NCBI GenBank assembly: GCA_963971225.1
Contig: OZ020268.1
Location: 111,196,830 to 111,260,829 of the forward strand
Length of the DNA: 64,000 nucleotides
Direction of reading: 5' to 3'
Source: Melieria omissa
Lineage: Eukaryota > Arthropoda > Insecta > Diptera > Ulidiidae
The notes beneath the pieces were generated by a model. That model saw only the letters and a program-made list of their open reading frames with translations, was not told the DNA's origin and did no database searches. The position numbers and the translations under genes were made by a program. Shown in pieces: positions 33,039 through 45,433 of this stretch (positions are counted from its first letter, which is position 1; every line of letters begins with the position of its first letter).

Positions 33039-34360
33039 CACAGTGCGACAATTATGTATTAAGACTGCCTCTAGAAAACACAATTAAAACACGATATCTG
33101 CAAATTTTTCGGTATATTTATTCGAAATATTCTCCTCCTGATTCAATACACTTGTTACATCGATTTAATAGTGATTCGAACGCGTGTTTCAGCTCATTTT
33201 TCGGAATTTCCTCCAGTGCCCTCGTCGAAGCCCGTTGTATGGTCTGAATGCCATCAAAAAAGCATCCTTTCAACTTCAATTTTAGTTTCGGAAACAAAGA
33301 GAAGTCGCACGGTGCCAAATCAGGTGAATACGGCGGATGATTCAACACACAGACCTGATTCCGAGCCAAAAATTGACGAACAATGAGTGCTGTGTGACTC
33401 TGTGCATTATGTGCAACAGAGATCAACTTTTTGGATCGCGATATTCTGGTTGAATACGACGGATTCTGGCCATAAAACGCTTCAAAACTTCGAGGTAATA
33501 TGCGGCAGTAACTGTTTGACCAGTTGAAACAAATTCTTTGTGGATAATTTCTTTGCTATCGAAGAATGTGATGAGCATTGTTTTGATTTTTGATGGAACT
33601 TTTCGTGTTTTTTGGCTTGTGGTGAGTTTTTTGATTTCCATTCCGCATTTTGACGCTTGGTTTCTGGATAGTATTGGAAACACCATGTTTCATCACTCGT
33701 AACAATTGTTTTCAGGAAGTTTGGATCATTTTCTGCGGCTGCAACGATTTCTCTAGAATGACTGACTCTCATTAATTTTTGCTCCTCGTTCAATGTATGT
33801 GGAACAAATTTTGCGCAGACCTTTGTTTTGCACAAATCCTCGTGAAGAATGAGTCGGATAGTTTAGCTGTTGATGTCTAAGGCCTCTTCCATAATTTTCA
33901 GTGAAGCATTGCGGTCTTCTGCAATAAAATCACGAAGTTTCTGGATTATTTCCGGCGTCCGAACTGAAATTGGCCATCCTTCTTCTATTTCATCTTCCAG
34001 CGACTCTCTGCCATCCACAAAACGCTTATGCCATAAAAAACATTTGATCTTGATCAACAAGCATCGCCATACGCTTGCTGCATCATTCAGAATGTTTCTG
34101 ATGCACTTTTACCAATTTTTGCGTGGAATCTAATGACCGCTCTTTGCTCCATGTTAAAAGTCAACATCAAACGAAAACGTGTTTTGCAAAATGAATTTAA
34201 ATAAACATTAAATGTCAACCAAATGTCATGAAATTTTGACAGTTAGTGGAGGAAGGTTGAAGCTTCAAAACGCATGTGCTCGCACATGGATGGCGCGATT
34301 GGTTGCTGCGATAGAGACTTAAAGATAGATAGAGTCTTAATACATAATTGTCGCACTGTG
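33039..34360 (-). mobile_element. Nearly full-length mariner element with both ends
   Basis: A 1322-bp element, the usual mariner length, with inverted repeats CACAGTGCGACAATTATGTA (about 28 bp) at both ends and TA duplications at 33037-33038 and 34361-34362. The minus strand carries the whole length of a transposase gene, now inactive (see the pseudogene entry). Intact termini mean it could still have been mobilised by a related active copy. Confidence 0.95.
33118..34152 (-). pseudogene. Inactivated mariner transposase
   Basis: Read from the complement of 34152, the frame starts MEQRAVIRFHAKIGKSASET, then meets stop codons. It continues through the helix-turn-helix (FVDGRESLEDEIEEGWP), VCAKFVPH, the first catalytic Asp (TSDETWCFQYYPETKRQ) and the third block (HPPYSPDLAPCDFSLFPKL), ending ESGGEYFE. 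At least one frameshift lies near 33430. In the second catalytic block the expected HDNA reads HNA: one codon, the Asp, is missing. The transposase is dead by several independent lesions. Confidence 0.9.
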
Positions 34361-34439
34361 TATTTTGAAGAAGCTACGGACATGAGGATGCAGTGGAATC
34401 AATTGAGCCCCTGCTGTGCTACCGTAAATCACTCCGGAC

Positions 34440-36600
34440 TCTTGGGGATGGACTTCTAGTGCACAGATGACTAATCTATACGATTTCCTTGCCGAAGAAA
34501 AATGGTGGAAAAATGGAAAAATGGAATGAATGCCTTAAGACAATAAATAACACCGTGCGACAGCATTTTTCACACCGGGAAAAATTTATATGTGCGTAAA
34601 ACTAGAGACCAAATATAGTGATACTGCGTATTCAGTTTTTCATTTCTTTATCCTTGCCCTTTTAAAAGGACTTCAAAATTTGAAGGGGAAAAAACAAAAA
34701 AAAAAATAGATATAAAAATACTTAATTTTTTCCGGTGTAAAATTTTTTTTTAAATTTTTGTCACACGGTGTAAAATGAAAAAAATTTGTTCGCTACTCCC
34801 ACTTAAGTCAACCTCTACGTCTGCTGCATTCTAAAACCTCTAGTAAGCTTTCTTGTGCCTTAAAATTGTCCGCATCGATTCTACACTTTAAAAATAACAT
34901 TACTAATTTTGTTTGAAAAACACAAATTAAAAACTCCAGCTTTAATTGGTATTTCATAATCATCCTGTTACAAAATTAGATAAAATAATTTTAGAAATTA
35001 TGAAACAACTTTTATGCGTAATTAAATATCACTTTTAAATAAATTTAATTAACTTTAAACTTGTATGAAATTTTGAAACGTGCAATTCAATTAGCCCGCA
35101 ACCGGACAACGTGACGTATGCGCAACTCTTGAGCGACCATTAGCGGTGCACGCAATGCGAGCGGAGGAAACTATACAGCAGCTCCTTTTATTGCCTTTTA
35201 CTTTCCACTTTTTCGGTCACTTGGCTCGTTATATTTGCATTAGTTTTATGGTTAGTTTGCTTTGCTTTGCTTTGCTGTTGTTTTTGTTGCGCATATTTCG
35301 GCTAAATATGGCTAAAGTCATTATTTTCTTTGGTGCTGCATTCCATTTTACAGGCAAGCAGACGATTTTGTGTGCCTTCTTGCCATTGTTGTTTTTGCAT
35401 GCGTTTTGTTTGTTTGCTTTGTTGGTTCGCTTTGGTGAGCGACCAACCAACTTTGCAGATACACTAAATAATTATACGCAAACAAGAAACTTTTAAAAGT
35501 TACTCGAAAATGCTTTTAACTGAAAATTGGCAAAGGTTCTGCTTCGGTAGGCAAGAGCCCCATTTCTATGCTGTCGCTGCCAATCAGTAGTGGACATATG
35601 TTGTTGTTGTTGCATGCTCATGGTTATAATTGCAGGCAGTGGTTCGTTTACATACGACAAAAGTTGTGCGGGCAAATAGTTTGACTGCGAATGCTCACAA
35701 TTTGGGCGGCATCCAAAAATGCGTTCGCCAGAATGACTGCCTCACACACACACACACACTCACACGTTCGCATTGTGCTATTTTCATATTGGCACTCGCA
35801 ATCGCAATCGCACTCGCACTCATTTACCTACGCCAGCACAATGAGCTCTTGAAATCGTGTTTCATTGAATACAAACAATGATTTGAAAGCCACTTAAAAT
35901 CAAACAATCCGCACAACGGCCACCCGAGCCCCACATTCCGGCCATTATGAATTGTGTCTATTTGGCCAAAACACACAAAATCAAATGCCAGCTTGTTATT
36001 CGATATTCGGCGAAAGCGTTCTGGGCGCTCGCAGGCACCAACGCGTCCAACTACAACTGCCGCTTTGTCCTTTTGCCATTAAATGCTGTTTGCAACCGTT
36101 CAGCTACTCGACTATTCATGCTAACAAAGGCATGAAAAATGTTTACATTTTTATGTTCTCCATTTGTGTGGGCTGTGCTCCTGTGTGACGCTGCGGCGTT
36201 TTATTCGCAATATTTAGCAAATTAAAAATTGTTTTGTAGTAAAAGATTTTTGTTTTTTACACGACTGGACAAAATGTCAGTTGGATGCATTATTGAGTTT
36301 GGCAAATATTTGAACTAGTAAAATACATTTATTTCATAGATAGAAATGTTTGTTGTTATATTTTAAGCTACGAGTGTATTTAAATGAATTTTTAAACAAA
36401 AATATAAGAATATTTGTAATAGTTTTCAATCTATTAAGATTTGTGTTTCAGGTCTGGTAAAAGAAATGCAGAACTTTAACATCAAATTGAAGGCTTTATT
36501 TAGAACTTTAAAAATTATCCGATTTAGGTCAAATATGCACCGGTTTGGTTGTTAATTTGTTACCATTTGAAAATTAATTTCAGTATTTTTTTCTCATAGA
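34440..36600. other. Gene-free stretch with a GC-richer core at 35130-36200
   Basis: The left part is AT-rich. The core has CA repeats (35742), GTTGTT tracts and imperfect TCGCAA/CTCGCA repeats near 35800. Open frames of 60-116 codons in the core lack recognisable domains. No transposon borders were found in the core. Confidence 0.4.
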
Positions 36601-36839
36601 GATCCTTGTTCCTAAATTAAGGAAAATATTTCATTAAGCAAATCATTTGCCATGAACAGAAACTTGTGGTAATCACTTTGTGGCAGAACAGAAGTACAAC
36701 AGAGACCAGGAACATTCAGCAATGAATCAAGAGTAGAAAAAACTAAGTTGCAACACATGGCCATAGTTTTTTGTAGTTTACGGGAAGCAGATTTCACAAC
36801 TTTGAGATAAAATTGTCTTCCCCAGACAATGAACATAAT

Positions 36840-37094
36840 AATTCTGTGGTCAAAAGCGATAATCGCCTAAGTCGAAAATTGCTGTTTCGAGCAATTTCGG
36901 TTTAAAGTTTTAGCGCGTAGTGTGTTCGTTATGGGAATGCGAATAGGTTTTTATTAATAACTTTTTTTATTTTTAAGTTACAAATTCACCGTTTTTACAC
37001 AAACTTAGAGTACAGTCCAGGGAACGTGGTGGCATCCATAACTCAATTTCTACTTAAGTCGACTTAAGCGGTAATTGCTTTTGACCACAGAATT
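36840..37094. mobile_element. Short inverted-repeat MITE, TTCTGTGGTCAAAAGC ends
   Basis: A 255-bp segment with inverted ends AATTCTGTGGTCAAAAGC...GCTTTTGACCACAGAATT. Similarity continues imperfectly to a TAAGTCGA motif inside each end. It is non-coding, no target duplication could be fixed, and the superfamily is unknown. Confidence 0.6.
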
Positions 37095-37099
37095 GTCTT

Positions 37100-38220
37100 G
37101 TAGATTCAAAGGAATCCTCTCGCATTGCCAGAAAACTGCGTGTCTTTCATGTCGAGAGATTCAACTATAGATTTCAAAAGCATTCAGCAGATTCTAAAAA
37201 ATAACCTACAACTTTTTCAACTCTCTACTTAATGACTTCTATCAGCGCCAGAGCCACTACGTCTTCCTCCTCTCCCACCGCAAAAGGAAGCAAGAATATT
37301 ATTGGGAATATTTAATATAAATTCAGTTCCCCCCCAATTGAATAGTTTCACATTTGTGTTGGTCTCTGATGGATCTACGAATATTCATTCGTTTCTTATA
37401 CTTGCAGCCAAATTGAATAGCTCACTTAAAAGTGTTTCACCTCAAAGAAACGTTCACAGTGGCATAGAGTCAGCAGCGGTTTGCTTCGTTTCATAGAAAC
37501 GTTACCCAGGCAGTTAGCATTCGATTTGAACGATTTGCATTTTATTGCGTTTTTCGGCATTTATTGAAAATACTTAAAACACACAGACAAAGGTGATTGG
37601 AAAAATTTGCATCGCAAAGAAGAATATTCAACCGTTTAGCATCGATGAATTCAACAAATCAATCAATTGACTCGAACGTGCCACTGCTTTTATTTACTAT
37701 TGACTTTGTGCACTATGCACACTGACATTGGCGCACTGAGGGGGGGAGGCAGGGAGGCAGGGAAATCATTTTAGATATTAAAGCGAAATCATTTCAATAC
37801 TCAGCGAGTCTTACATGATACATTTTGGTATAGAAAAGAGAAAATTATCTATGAAATTTGGCCAAATAAATCTACATCACTTTCTTAAGAGGGAAGATTG
37901 AGGTTTTAAATTAAAAATAAACAATTAAAATATTAAAATCTAACGCGCCTGTCGTTGAATTTTGTGAATTCTTGATGAAATATTATATTTCAAAGAGATT
38001 CACGCTGCTTCGCCTAACTATTCCAAAATTCATTGTGCGAACGTAGAAGTTGAAAAAGCTGTGGCAGTGGTGTCAGGGTCTAAGCATAGAAGTTAAATTG
38101 TGACTTTTCCGGAATGACTTTTGTAAAGGTGACAGAGGTGTCTATGTAAAACATGCAAAAGTCCGGTTAGATAGAAAAGTATGATTCTGTGTGGTCCACT
38201 TAGTGAATAAAAATCTTCTG
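37100..38220. other. Gene-free stretch
   Basis: Mixed AT-rich sequence with a G-rich patch (GGGGGGAGGCAGGGAGGCAGG) near 37740. No gene, RNA or bounded repeat is recognised. Confidence 0.5.
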
Positions 38221-38224
38221 TAAA

Positions 38225-39720
38225 AATGATTAAGAGAAGTACGCGCCAGACAAAGAACTATGGTTCTTCACGTACGGCGTATCCAGTCAGAGGAGGAACT
38301 ATGATCCTTCATTAACTGTGTATACCCTTCATAGATGAATGACTCCTGTGGAATCGGTTGAGATATAGACAAGAAAAGAACAGACGAAAAAGTACAGTCG
38401 GACTAACAACTATGGTTCTTTATGTACTGTGTATCCTCTCCATGAATGAAAGATTCCTGTGGAAGTGGCTATGAAATGGATCAGGAAAGAACAGACGAAG
38501 TACCATCGAACGAAGAACTAAGGTCCTGTATGTACTGTGTTTCAATGGGTGGATGAATGAATCCTGTGAAAGTAGCTGGGATATAGACGGGGAAAAAACA
38601 GACCAAGTACGGTCGGATGAAGAACTATGGTCCTTCATGTACTGTGGATCCACTTGATGGATGAATGACTCCCGTGGAAGTATCCCAGCTACGACGAGGA
38701 AACCGAGGAAAGAACAGATGAAGTACAATCGGACGAAGAACTATGGTCCTTCATGTACTGTGGATCCACTTTGTGGATGAATGACTCCTGTGAAAGTAGC
38801 TGGGATATAGACGAGGAAAGAGCAGACCAAGTACGGTCGGACGAAGAACTATGGTCCTTCATGTACTTTGGATCCACTTGATGGATGAATGACTGCCATG
38901 GAAGTAGCTAGAATATAGACGAGGAAAGAACAAAGTACAATAGGACGAATAGCTATGGTCCTTCAGGTACTGTGTATGATTTCTGTGGAAGCAGCTGAAA
39001 TATAGACGAGGAAAACGAGGAAAGAAAAGACAAAGTACAATCGAACGAAGAACTATGGTCCTTCATGTACTGTGGATCCACTTTGTGGATGAATGACTCC
39101 TGTGGAATCGGCTGAGATATAGACGAGAAAAGAACAGACAAAGTACAATCGAACGAAGAACTATGGTCCTTCATGTACTGTGTATCCTCTTCATGGATGA
39201 AAGACTCCTGTGGAGGTGGCTGAGAAATGAACCAGGAAAGTACAATCGAACGAAGAACTATGGTCCTTTTTGTTCTGTGTATTCAATGGGTGGATGAATG
39301 ACTCTCGTGGAAGTAGTTATGAGATAGACGAGGAAAGTACAGACGAGGAAGTACTATAGTCGTTTATGTACTGTGTATCCTCTTGATATATAAATGACTC
39401 CTGTGGAAGCGGTTTAAATATAGACGAAGAAAATGAGGAAAGAACGGCATAGACGATAGAAGTACAGACGAAGTACAATCGGAACTATGGTCCTTTAAGT
39501 AAGTACTGTGGATCCACTTGGTGAATGAATCACTTCTGTGAAAGACAAAAATATACACGAAAAAGTACAGTGAGACGAAGAACTATAGTCTTCATGTATT
39601 CACTTAGTTCTGCATGTACTGCATATCCACTTGCTAGATGAATGACTCCTCTGGAAGCGGTTGAGAAATAGACGATAAATACACAGACGTAGGTCCTTTA
39701 TGTACTGTGAATCTATTTGG
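38225..39720. repeat. Minisatellite array, about 110-bp period, about 13 units
   Basis: Units carry GAAGAACTATGGTCCTTCAT, GTACTGTGGATCCACTT, GATGAATGACTCCTGTGGAA, GATATAGACGAGGAAAG and ACAGACGAAGTACAATCGGA in order. Unit starts fall near 38265, 38407, 38517, 38626, 38740, 38850, 38952, 39053, 39164, 39258, 39356, 39485 and 39585. The central units (38626-39164) are most alike and the flanks are more degraded. Minus-strand frames of 60-102 codons across it are by-products of the repeat: unit length is not a multiple of three and the frame is not maintained. Confidence 0.92.
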
Positions 39721-39799
39721 CGGAGTTTTTTATTTAAATAATCTAGAGAAACATGATGATAAGTTGGTTCATAACCTACAGTCATCGAGGTGCTAAGGA

Positions 39800-41800
39800 T
39801 AAATCGATTTGACTCCGTGGTGCCACAATGAGTCTTGTGTGAGTTACTTCTTTTCTTTATTTATTTAATAAAAAAAGTAATCAAGAAATTTTTACAATTC
39901 ATATAGATCTGAGAGAAAATTTAATCTCTAACAATCGGAGCATAGGAAGCATAATTAGTTGTTACCCTCTCCAAGGTGAAAGTGCCACGATTTCTTAAGG
40001 ATCTTTGTAGAATAGTAAAATGTATGTATCTGAGTAAGAATGTACAATCTATCACACCACGTATTGGGTTAAAGACAAACGTAAGGGAGAGCATAGTCAT
40101 TAATTTCGAAAGCTGCGTTCCGCCTATCGACTTTCTACCAAATTCTGTTTCTATTTAATCTTAAATGCCTGAAGGTTTCTTGTTAAATATTGTTTTCGTA
40201 AAAGCAACTTTGTAAATTGTTTGTATTTTGTTGTTGTTGTTGTAATTTAAAGCGTTCGCTCAAGTGGTTCTATGTAAAAGTCTAAAATGTACTTACAGAA
40301 AATTTTAATATTAAATTCAAAGAAATATCTTTTCCATTGCCGAAATCATGAAAAGCTAAAAGCCGAAGCTAATTGATAGCTGAACTCTTTGCTTTAAGCT
40401 GGAAAAGTAATTTCGTACTTTTCAAATCCTAACCGTAAGTTCACACAAGCTATGCTGTAAGCTGCAAATGCTGGAGCCAGGAGCGGCATGCGGCATGTTC
40501 CCTGTGACCGCTGCATTTGCTAAGCTATACAAATTGTAGGCGAAACGGCAAAAATCAGCAAAATTGTAAGCGTTAATAATTAAAATGCATTTTGTGGTTG
40601 CGCTCCGGTGCAAAGTATGGTCGCTTTCAGGGCTCATGACAAATTCATGCTAATAAATTGAACATTCAAAAGAATTCAAACTTTGCCTTAATAATTACTC
40701 CAGCAGCATCTTTGCCAAAGGACGAGGAGGAAAGTGGCAAATGGCAAACGGCAAATGGGAGAAAGTGAGAACGATTCAGTATATGCGGAGAGTGAGTGAC
40801 GCTGAGTTTGTAGGGAAGCGGTGGCAGGGCAGAGGCGAGAGACTCACTGTCAGGACGATGACGAGGCAAAGTTGCAAGCCGGCTTTATAATTCATGGGTG
40901 CGGGTGTGTCTGTGTGTTGTTGCATTGCTTCCAAGCGATTGCCGACCGTGAACTTATACACATTTCGTGTTGGCAGACGGACAGTGGGAAAGGGGTGTGG
41001 GCGCGCCGGGATCATCATCAGTTGTGTGCAATAAATAAATCATGAAACGCAAATGAAACACTCGGCTTGCTGCAGTTCGCAGTTGCAGCATTCGGCCGCT
41101 TCGTGCTTTCGCTGCTGCCATATTTGCCAGGCTGAATCTTTGATGGAGCTGCCGGCGGAGCACAGCACCGACAGTCAAGTGGCTCAACGTAAACACGCAC
41201 GCACACACACACACACACACAGACACAGGCAAAGATTTAAATTTGACACTCGTATGCATGTTTGCCACCAACTAAAGTTTCATTAATTAAAGTGACTTTG
41301 GCTTAGGTGCGGCCCACAATCCCTGCACCAGCGTCAGGTGCAGTGCAGCGCCACTGCTCGACGCATCAGTTGTACGGGGTCGCAATTAAACTGGGAGATA
41401 GAAGCGGCATTTGCAAGATGTTTCATAAATAATTACCCAAGTCCTCGTCCGTCTGTCCGGCACATTTAATCATCCGAAAGCATTCGAAATGTTTTCCATG
41501 CACGAGCACGGTCACAGTTCATTATCGGCGTTGGCCAGATGGGCGAAAGTGAAAATGTGCTTTTGTCTGTCCGTTCTAAGGTGATTCCCGTGCATTAGGC
41601 ATTAGGCGCTTAAGGTGTACGCTTCAATTGGTTACTTATGACCGCACGAAACATATTTGAGCATATGTAAGTATTCTGTTTGGTTTGCAGTATTTGCGGC
41701 ATTTCGCATCGATATTTCGTTGCAAAGTCATATTTGCATAGCTGCACTTCGGCTCGAGTATTCAAGTTATATTGCCCAAGTTCTTCGAAGTCAACTTATG
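39800..41800. other. Gene-free DNA with a GC-richer block at 40420-41700
   Basis: The GC-richer part has GCAAATGGCAAACGGC-type short repeats near 40735, an AC microsatellite at about 41200 and no transposon borders. Frames of 60-105 codons on both strands overlap each other and have no known domain. Confidence 0.4.
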
Positions 41801-41819
41801 AGCTTAAGTTATTTACAGA

Positions 41820-42075
41820 ACATATCGCTCCTTCGCTGCAAGAACGTCATAACTCAACAATTTTTTTTTCAGTTTATGGCAGCCCTGTGTGTATCTGCAT
41901 GTGATCTTTTATCTGTCAAAAGCTCTTTGTAAAATATTCAATACTTTGCTCACAAGACGACATGAACAATTTTTTGATACCTTTCACTGCCTGCAATGGT
42001 AAATTTTAAAATTGAATTTTCTCGGAATTATGTAGTTTTGAGTTATGACGTTCTTGCAGCGAAGGAGCGATATGT
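41820..42075. mobile_element. MITE with 38-bp perfect inverted repeats
   Basis: The arms 41820-41857 and 42038-42075 are exact reverse complements, beginning ACATATCGCTCCTTCGCTGC and ending ATAACTCAA. The 180-bp interior is non-coding. Perfect arms point to recent insertion or gene conversion. No certain target duplication was found, so the superfamily is open. Confidence 0.82.
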
Positions 42076-42099
42076 ACATTCGTAGGAAATTACGAGTAG

Positions 42100-43150
42100 C
42101 AAATAAGCAAACTTTAAGCTTCTAAATTTTATTGCAGGAATGTCTTCAATTGGGCGGCGAGCATAATGTTCCTTGTTGATTGTTCTTCTTCTTCCATATG
42201 TAAACATTTTCGTAAACTGTTTGCAATTAGTAATCTATCCCACTCAAATTACGGTGAATGAAAAGTTTGGCTTTGTCACGTGTTAAGTTTTCGTGGAAGC
42301 GTGAAATCAATTAATGATTTTTTCAAATATATATTTTATTTAATTCATTCAAAAGTAGTTTTTAAACAAAAAATTTTAATTAACAAAAATGTCAGCTATT
42401 CAAACACTGATGTTTAATTTTTTTAATGTTTTTTGGAAATTTTTATGACTCTTAAATTAAATTTAGTTTTCTAAATCTTTTGATTCAAGAAAGCAATATA
42501 GAGGCATATAAGGTCTGTCGAATTACAATCAAACATTGAAATCAAAAACATTTTATTGCAGGTTGGTTTGGAAGACAGGAAACGTTCTCTACTATCTCTC
42601 AAGGAGTAATGGAGTGATTACACCATGCAACAATAATCCAAAAATTTTTAAACATACGAACAAATCAAAACTGAGAGTCAAATATAGTAAAACTTAATTT
42701 TTTAAAAAGGAGTTCGAAATTTTAAGAACATGGATATTGTAAGAAATTATTTTAAAATTTGGCGCAATGTAGAATATTAATATGAGTATCAAATGAAAGA
42801 GAATATTCTTTAGAATTTAAACAAATTAAATGTTTTGGTGCGTAAGGACGAATTGGTATAGTAAATGTTCTTTCAAAATTGTATCCTTGAATATCCATAG
42901 AAATTTCGAAAAGTTTTTTGGAAAAAAATCTCTTAAGGAATAGTACCGTACTTATTAGTCTTGAGACATATCCTCGAATTTCGTTCTTCTGACTTTATTA
43001 TTATAGTTTAAGATACAAAAATGAAATATGTACGAAAAAATAAAATAATTAATTTAATAGAATAAAACTATATGCACCTAAACCCGGGTTTAAGCACAAA
43101 ATTCTGCAAATTTATAACTGCCATCGAATCTTGGGATATATTTTCACAGT
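42100..43150. other. Gene-free AT-rich stretch
   Basis: No gene, RNA or bounded repeat is recognised between the MITE at 41820 and the TTAA element at 43158. Confidence 0.5.
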
Positions 43151-43157
43151 ACTTTAA

Positions 43158-43395
43158 CCCTTTCGGGACGGAGTTTAATTTTAAAATCCAAAATACTCTC
43201 AGTAGAAATGTTCTCATGTTATGAATGTCGAGGTTAGAAAATTATATTGGATGCTCACAAATTCTGAAATCATCTTTTTATGCGGGAACACCGAAATAGA
43301 AAAAATATTTTGCGTGGGTCGCAAGATTTGAATAATTCTTCTTGAGAGGCGTTAAAAACTCGCTGGGACGTATTATCCCAGTAGTCCCGAAAGGG
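43158..43395 (+). mobile_element. TTAA-bounded MITE, CCCTTTCGGGAC family, copy 1
   Basis: A 238-bp element with 12-bp perfect inverted ends CCCTTTCGGGAC...GTCCCGAAAGGG, flanked by TTAA (43154-43157 and 43396-43399). Inside are GGAGTTTAATTTTAAAATCC near the left and CTGGGACGTATTATCCCAGT near the right. Orientation is arbitrary. Copies follow at 45198 (inverted) and 48163. Confidence 0.85.
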
Positions 43396-43500
43396 TTAAA
43401 AAAAAATAAAATAAAATAAAATTTGTCGGTAGTAAAATTCATTCCAGAATAGCATATGAGTCAAAAGCGTTTACTTATTGTGATTACTAGTGCTTGCAAT

Positions 43501-43657
43501 CAGGCGCGGATCCAGAAAAATATTTCGGGGGGGGGATTTAAAAAGTAACTCTTTAATATTTATAAAATGCCTTTTAATTTGTATGTAGTTTTATAGTCGA
43601 TCCAGATATTTCGGTGGGGAGGTTTCAACCCCAAAAACCGCCCTGGATCCGCCATTG
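43501..43657 (-). mobile_element. hAT-like MITE, CAGTGGCGGATCCAG family, copy 1
   Basis: The ends CAGGCGCGGATCCAG...CTGGATCCGCCATTG are imperfect inverted repeats, and the interior matches the reverse complement of 61322-61480 (GAAATATTTCG, TATAGTCGATC, CCCCAAAA). A target duplication is ambiguous here: TTGCAAT occurs at both edges but would require a trimmed right end. Non-coding. Confidence 0.7.
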
Positions 43658-43859
43658 CAATTATATCAAAAATTTCTGATTCGAGTGTTAGGAAGTAAAG
43701 AAAGGGCCTGGACCTAAACCAATTAAATGAGTCAGCAAAGCGCATTCTGATGTTGTGAATGACGGAATCCTGTGATGAGTGGAAGCATATCCTCAGATGC
43801 ATTACACAGACGACGAAGGGATGAGCAGCAGTGATGAAGATACCAACGCCAACAGTGAT

Positions 43860-44720
43860 TAAGGACGACGGTGCTAAGCCAGAATCCCTATCCCCTATTC
43901 CCTAGTCCCTATCCCTAACCTACAATTTTCTTTAACCTCACCTCACTTCCCTCTGTCAACCTTTTCCACTCGAGTCTTAAGCATAATGGGCTATCTCATC
44001 TAAGTGCTTGAGAAATTGGACCCTCTAAAGTTCACTTTCTCGGCTCGACAGAGACCCTGAACAACAACTCCGACGTTAGTAAAAATATGATTACTGACGA
44101 TCTTGTTATGGACTTTTCAAGTTAACTGCTCAATCAGTTTTACGAATGGTTCTCATATAAATGGCAGAGTAAGAGACGGAATCTGTTGGAAAGATCTGAG
44201 TTCTGCACTCTGCATCTGGAAGGAAACGTGTCGGCATATCAGGTAGAAATAATTAGGCTGATTCATGCACTCGATCACGTTATTGAGGACTCATAAAGCG
44301 CTGGTCAACCAGGCACTGGTCAACCGCCACTCGAAACTGGCTGAGTTCTATGTGAGTTAGGGAACATTTTGGCACTGAGAAAAACGATTTAGAAAGTGCA
44401 CTAAGAGGGCGTCGATTCTTTGAACATGAATCTTAGCAATTAGACGATCAAAAGACTATTAACTGTAGACAATCTCAGTTAACTTTATAGAAGCCATTAG
44501 GCAATGAAGCTAAGAAAAATGTTGATCTAAATCGAAAAACTCTGAAATGGGTGACAAGATTAGTTAAGGGGTAAGAAAACTTGAGACAGCATGGCTTAGT
44601 ATTGCTTAGGAAGTTAGCTGCAGATTATAATTATTGTTGTTTTTGTGAAGGCCAATACTCAGGGGATAGTTTGAAGTCAACCTTCGGCTTACCCTGTTAG
44701 ATTTTGATTTAAAAAAAGAC
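43860..44720 (+). other. Unassigned stretch with coding-like relic at about 44130-44300
   Basis: A CCCTATCCCTA-type pyrimidine-rich patch near 43885 is followed by ordinary DNA. From about 44130 the plus strand is open for some 55 codons without an ATG (segments FYEWFSYKWQSKRRNLLERS and CTLHLEGNVSAYQVEIIRL), ending at a stop near 44297. This looks more like decayed protein-coding DNA, perhaps from a retroelement, than random sequence. I cannot assign a family. Confidence 0.25.
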
Positions 44721-45197
44721 AAGTGTCTAATTACACAGCACTACAATTTCGAACTTTTTCTGTGCAACAGAGTGAGGACCGAAGGATATTTCTGAAAGAG
44801 GACATCATACAGATCATTTTTGCCGAACAAAATAATAGTCCAGCACGTCTGAGTTTTTTGTAATTTGCACATAAAGATTAAAAGGGTCCCTGCATATGTA
44901 CCTTTACACGAAAAGTATGAAAACTTGAAGAGCTATAGCTTCGATGTCTAGAACCAAGTTGTTTCCATTAAAAATGTGAATATTTTTTGTGTGCACATGA
45001 ACCCCTCTTTCCTTAACCCCTTTTTTCATGTTTTTCGGAAAATTTTTTCATAAAAAGCTTGTATTGAGTAAAATATTACAAAAAATAATATATTGTCTTT
45101 TTGAAAAATATTCCTCATTAAAAATTAAGCGGTGTGCGGTGTTTTCAAACAGCAAAACTTTCTCAAAACTTCCCCACAAAAAAATAAAATGCCTTAA

Positions 45198-45433
45198 CCC
45201 TTTCGAGACTAGTGGGATAATACGTCTCACCAAGTTTTTGATGCGCTTCAAAACATTTATTCAGATCTGATTACCTACGTAAAATATTTATTCGAATTAT
45301 ATGTGTCCGGATAAAAGAATGATTTCAGAATTTGGGACTATGCAACATAATTTTCTATTGCCAGATTTCATAGCATGAGATAATTTTTCCCAAAGTATTT
45401 TGTTTTTCAAAATTAAACTCCGTCCCGAAAGGG
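45198..45433 (-). mobile_element. TTAA-bounded MITE, CCCTTTCGGGAC family, copy 2 (inverted)
   Basis: A 236-bp copy in the orientation opposite to 43158-43395, ends CCCTTTCGAGAC...GTCCCGAAAGGG, flanked by TTAA (45194-45197 and 45434-45437). GGGATAATACGTCTC near the left and AATTAAACTCCGTCCC near the right confirm the family. Confidence 0.85.

Noticed and set aside
38225..39720. CRISPR-like direct repeat array
   Set aside because: Units are long, diverged and contiguous with no unique spacers, and the DNA is eukaryotic. It is a minisatellite.
38420..39785. Serine-rich minus-strand 'repeat protein' frames (MKDHSSSSDRTWS-type)
   Set aside because: They are by-products of the 110-bp minisatellite. 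Unit length is not a multiple of three and the frame changes from unit to unit.
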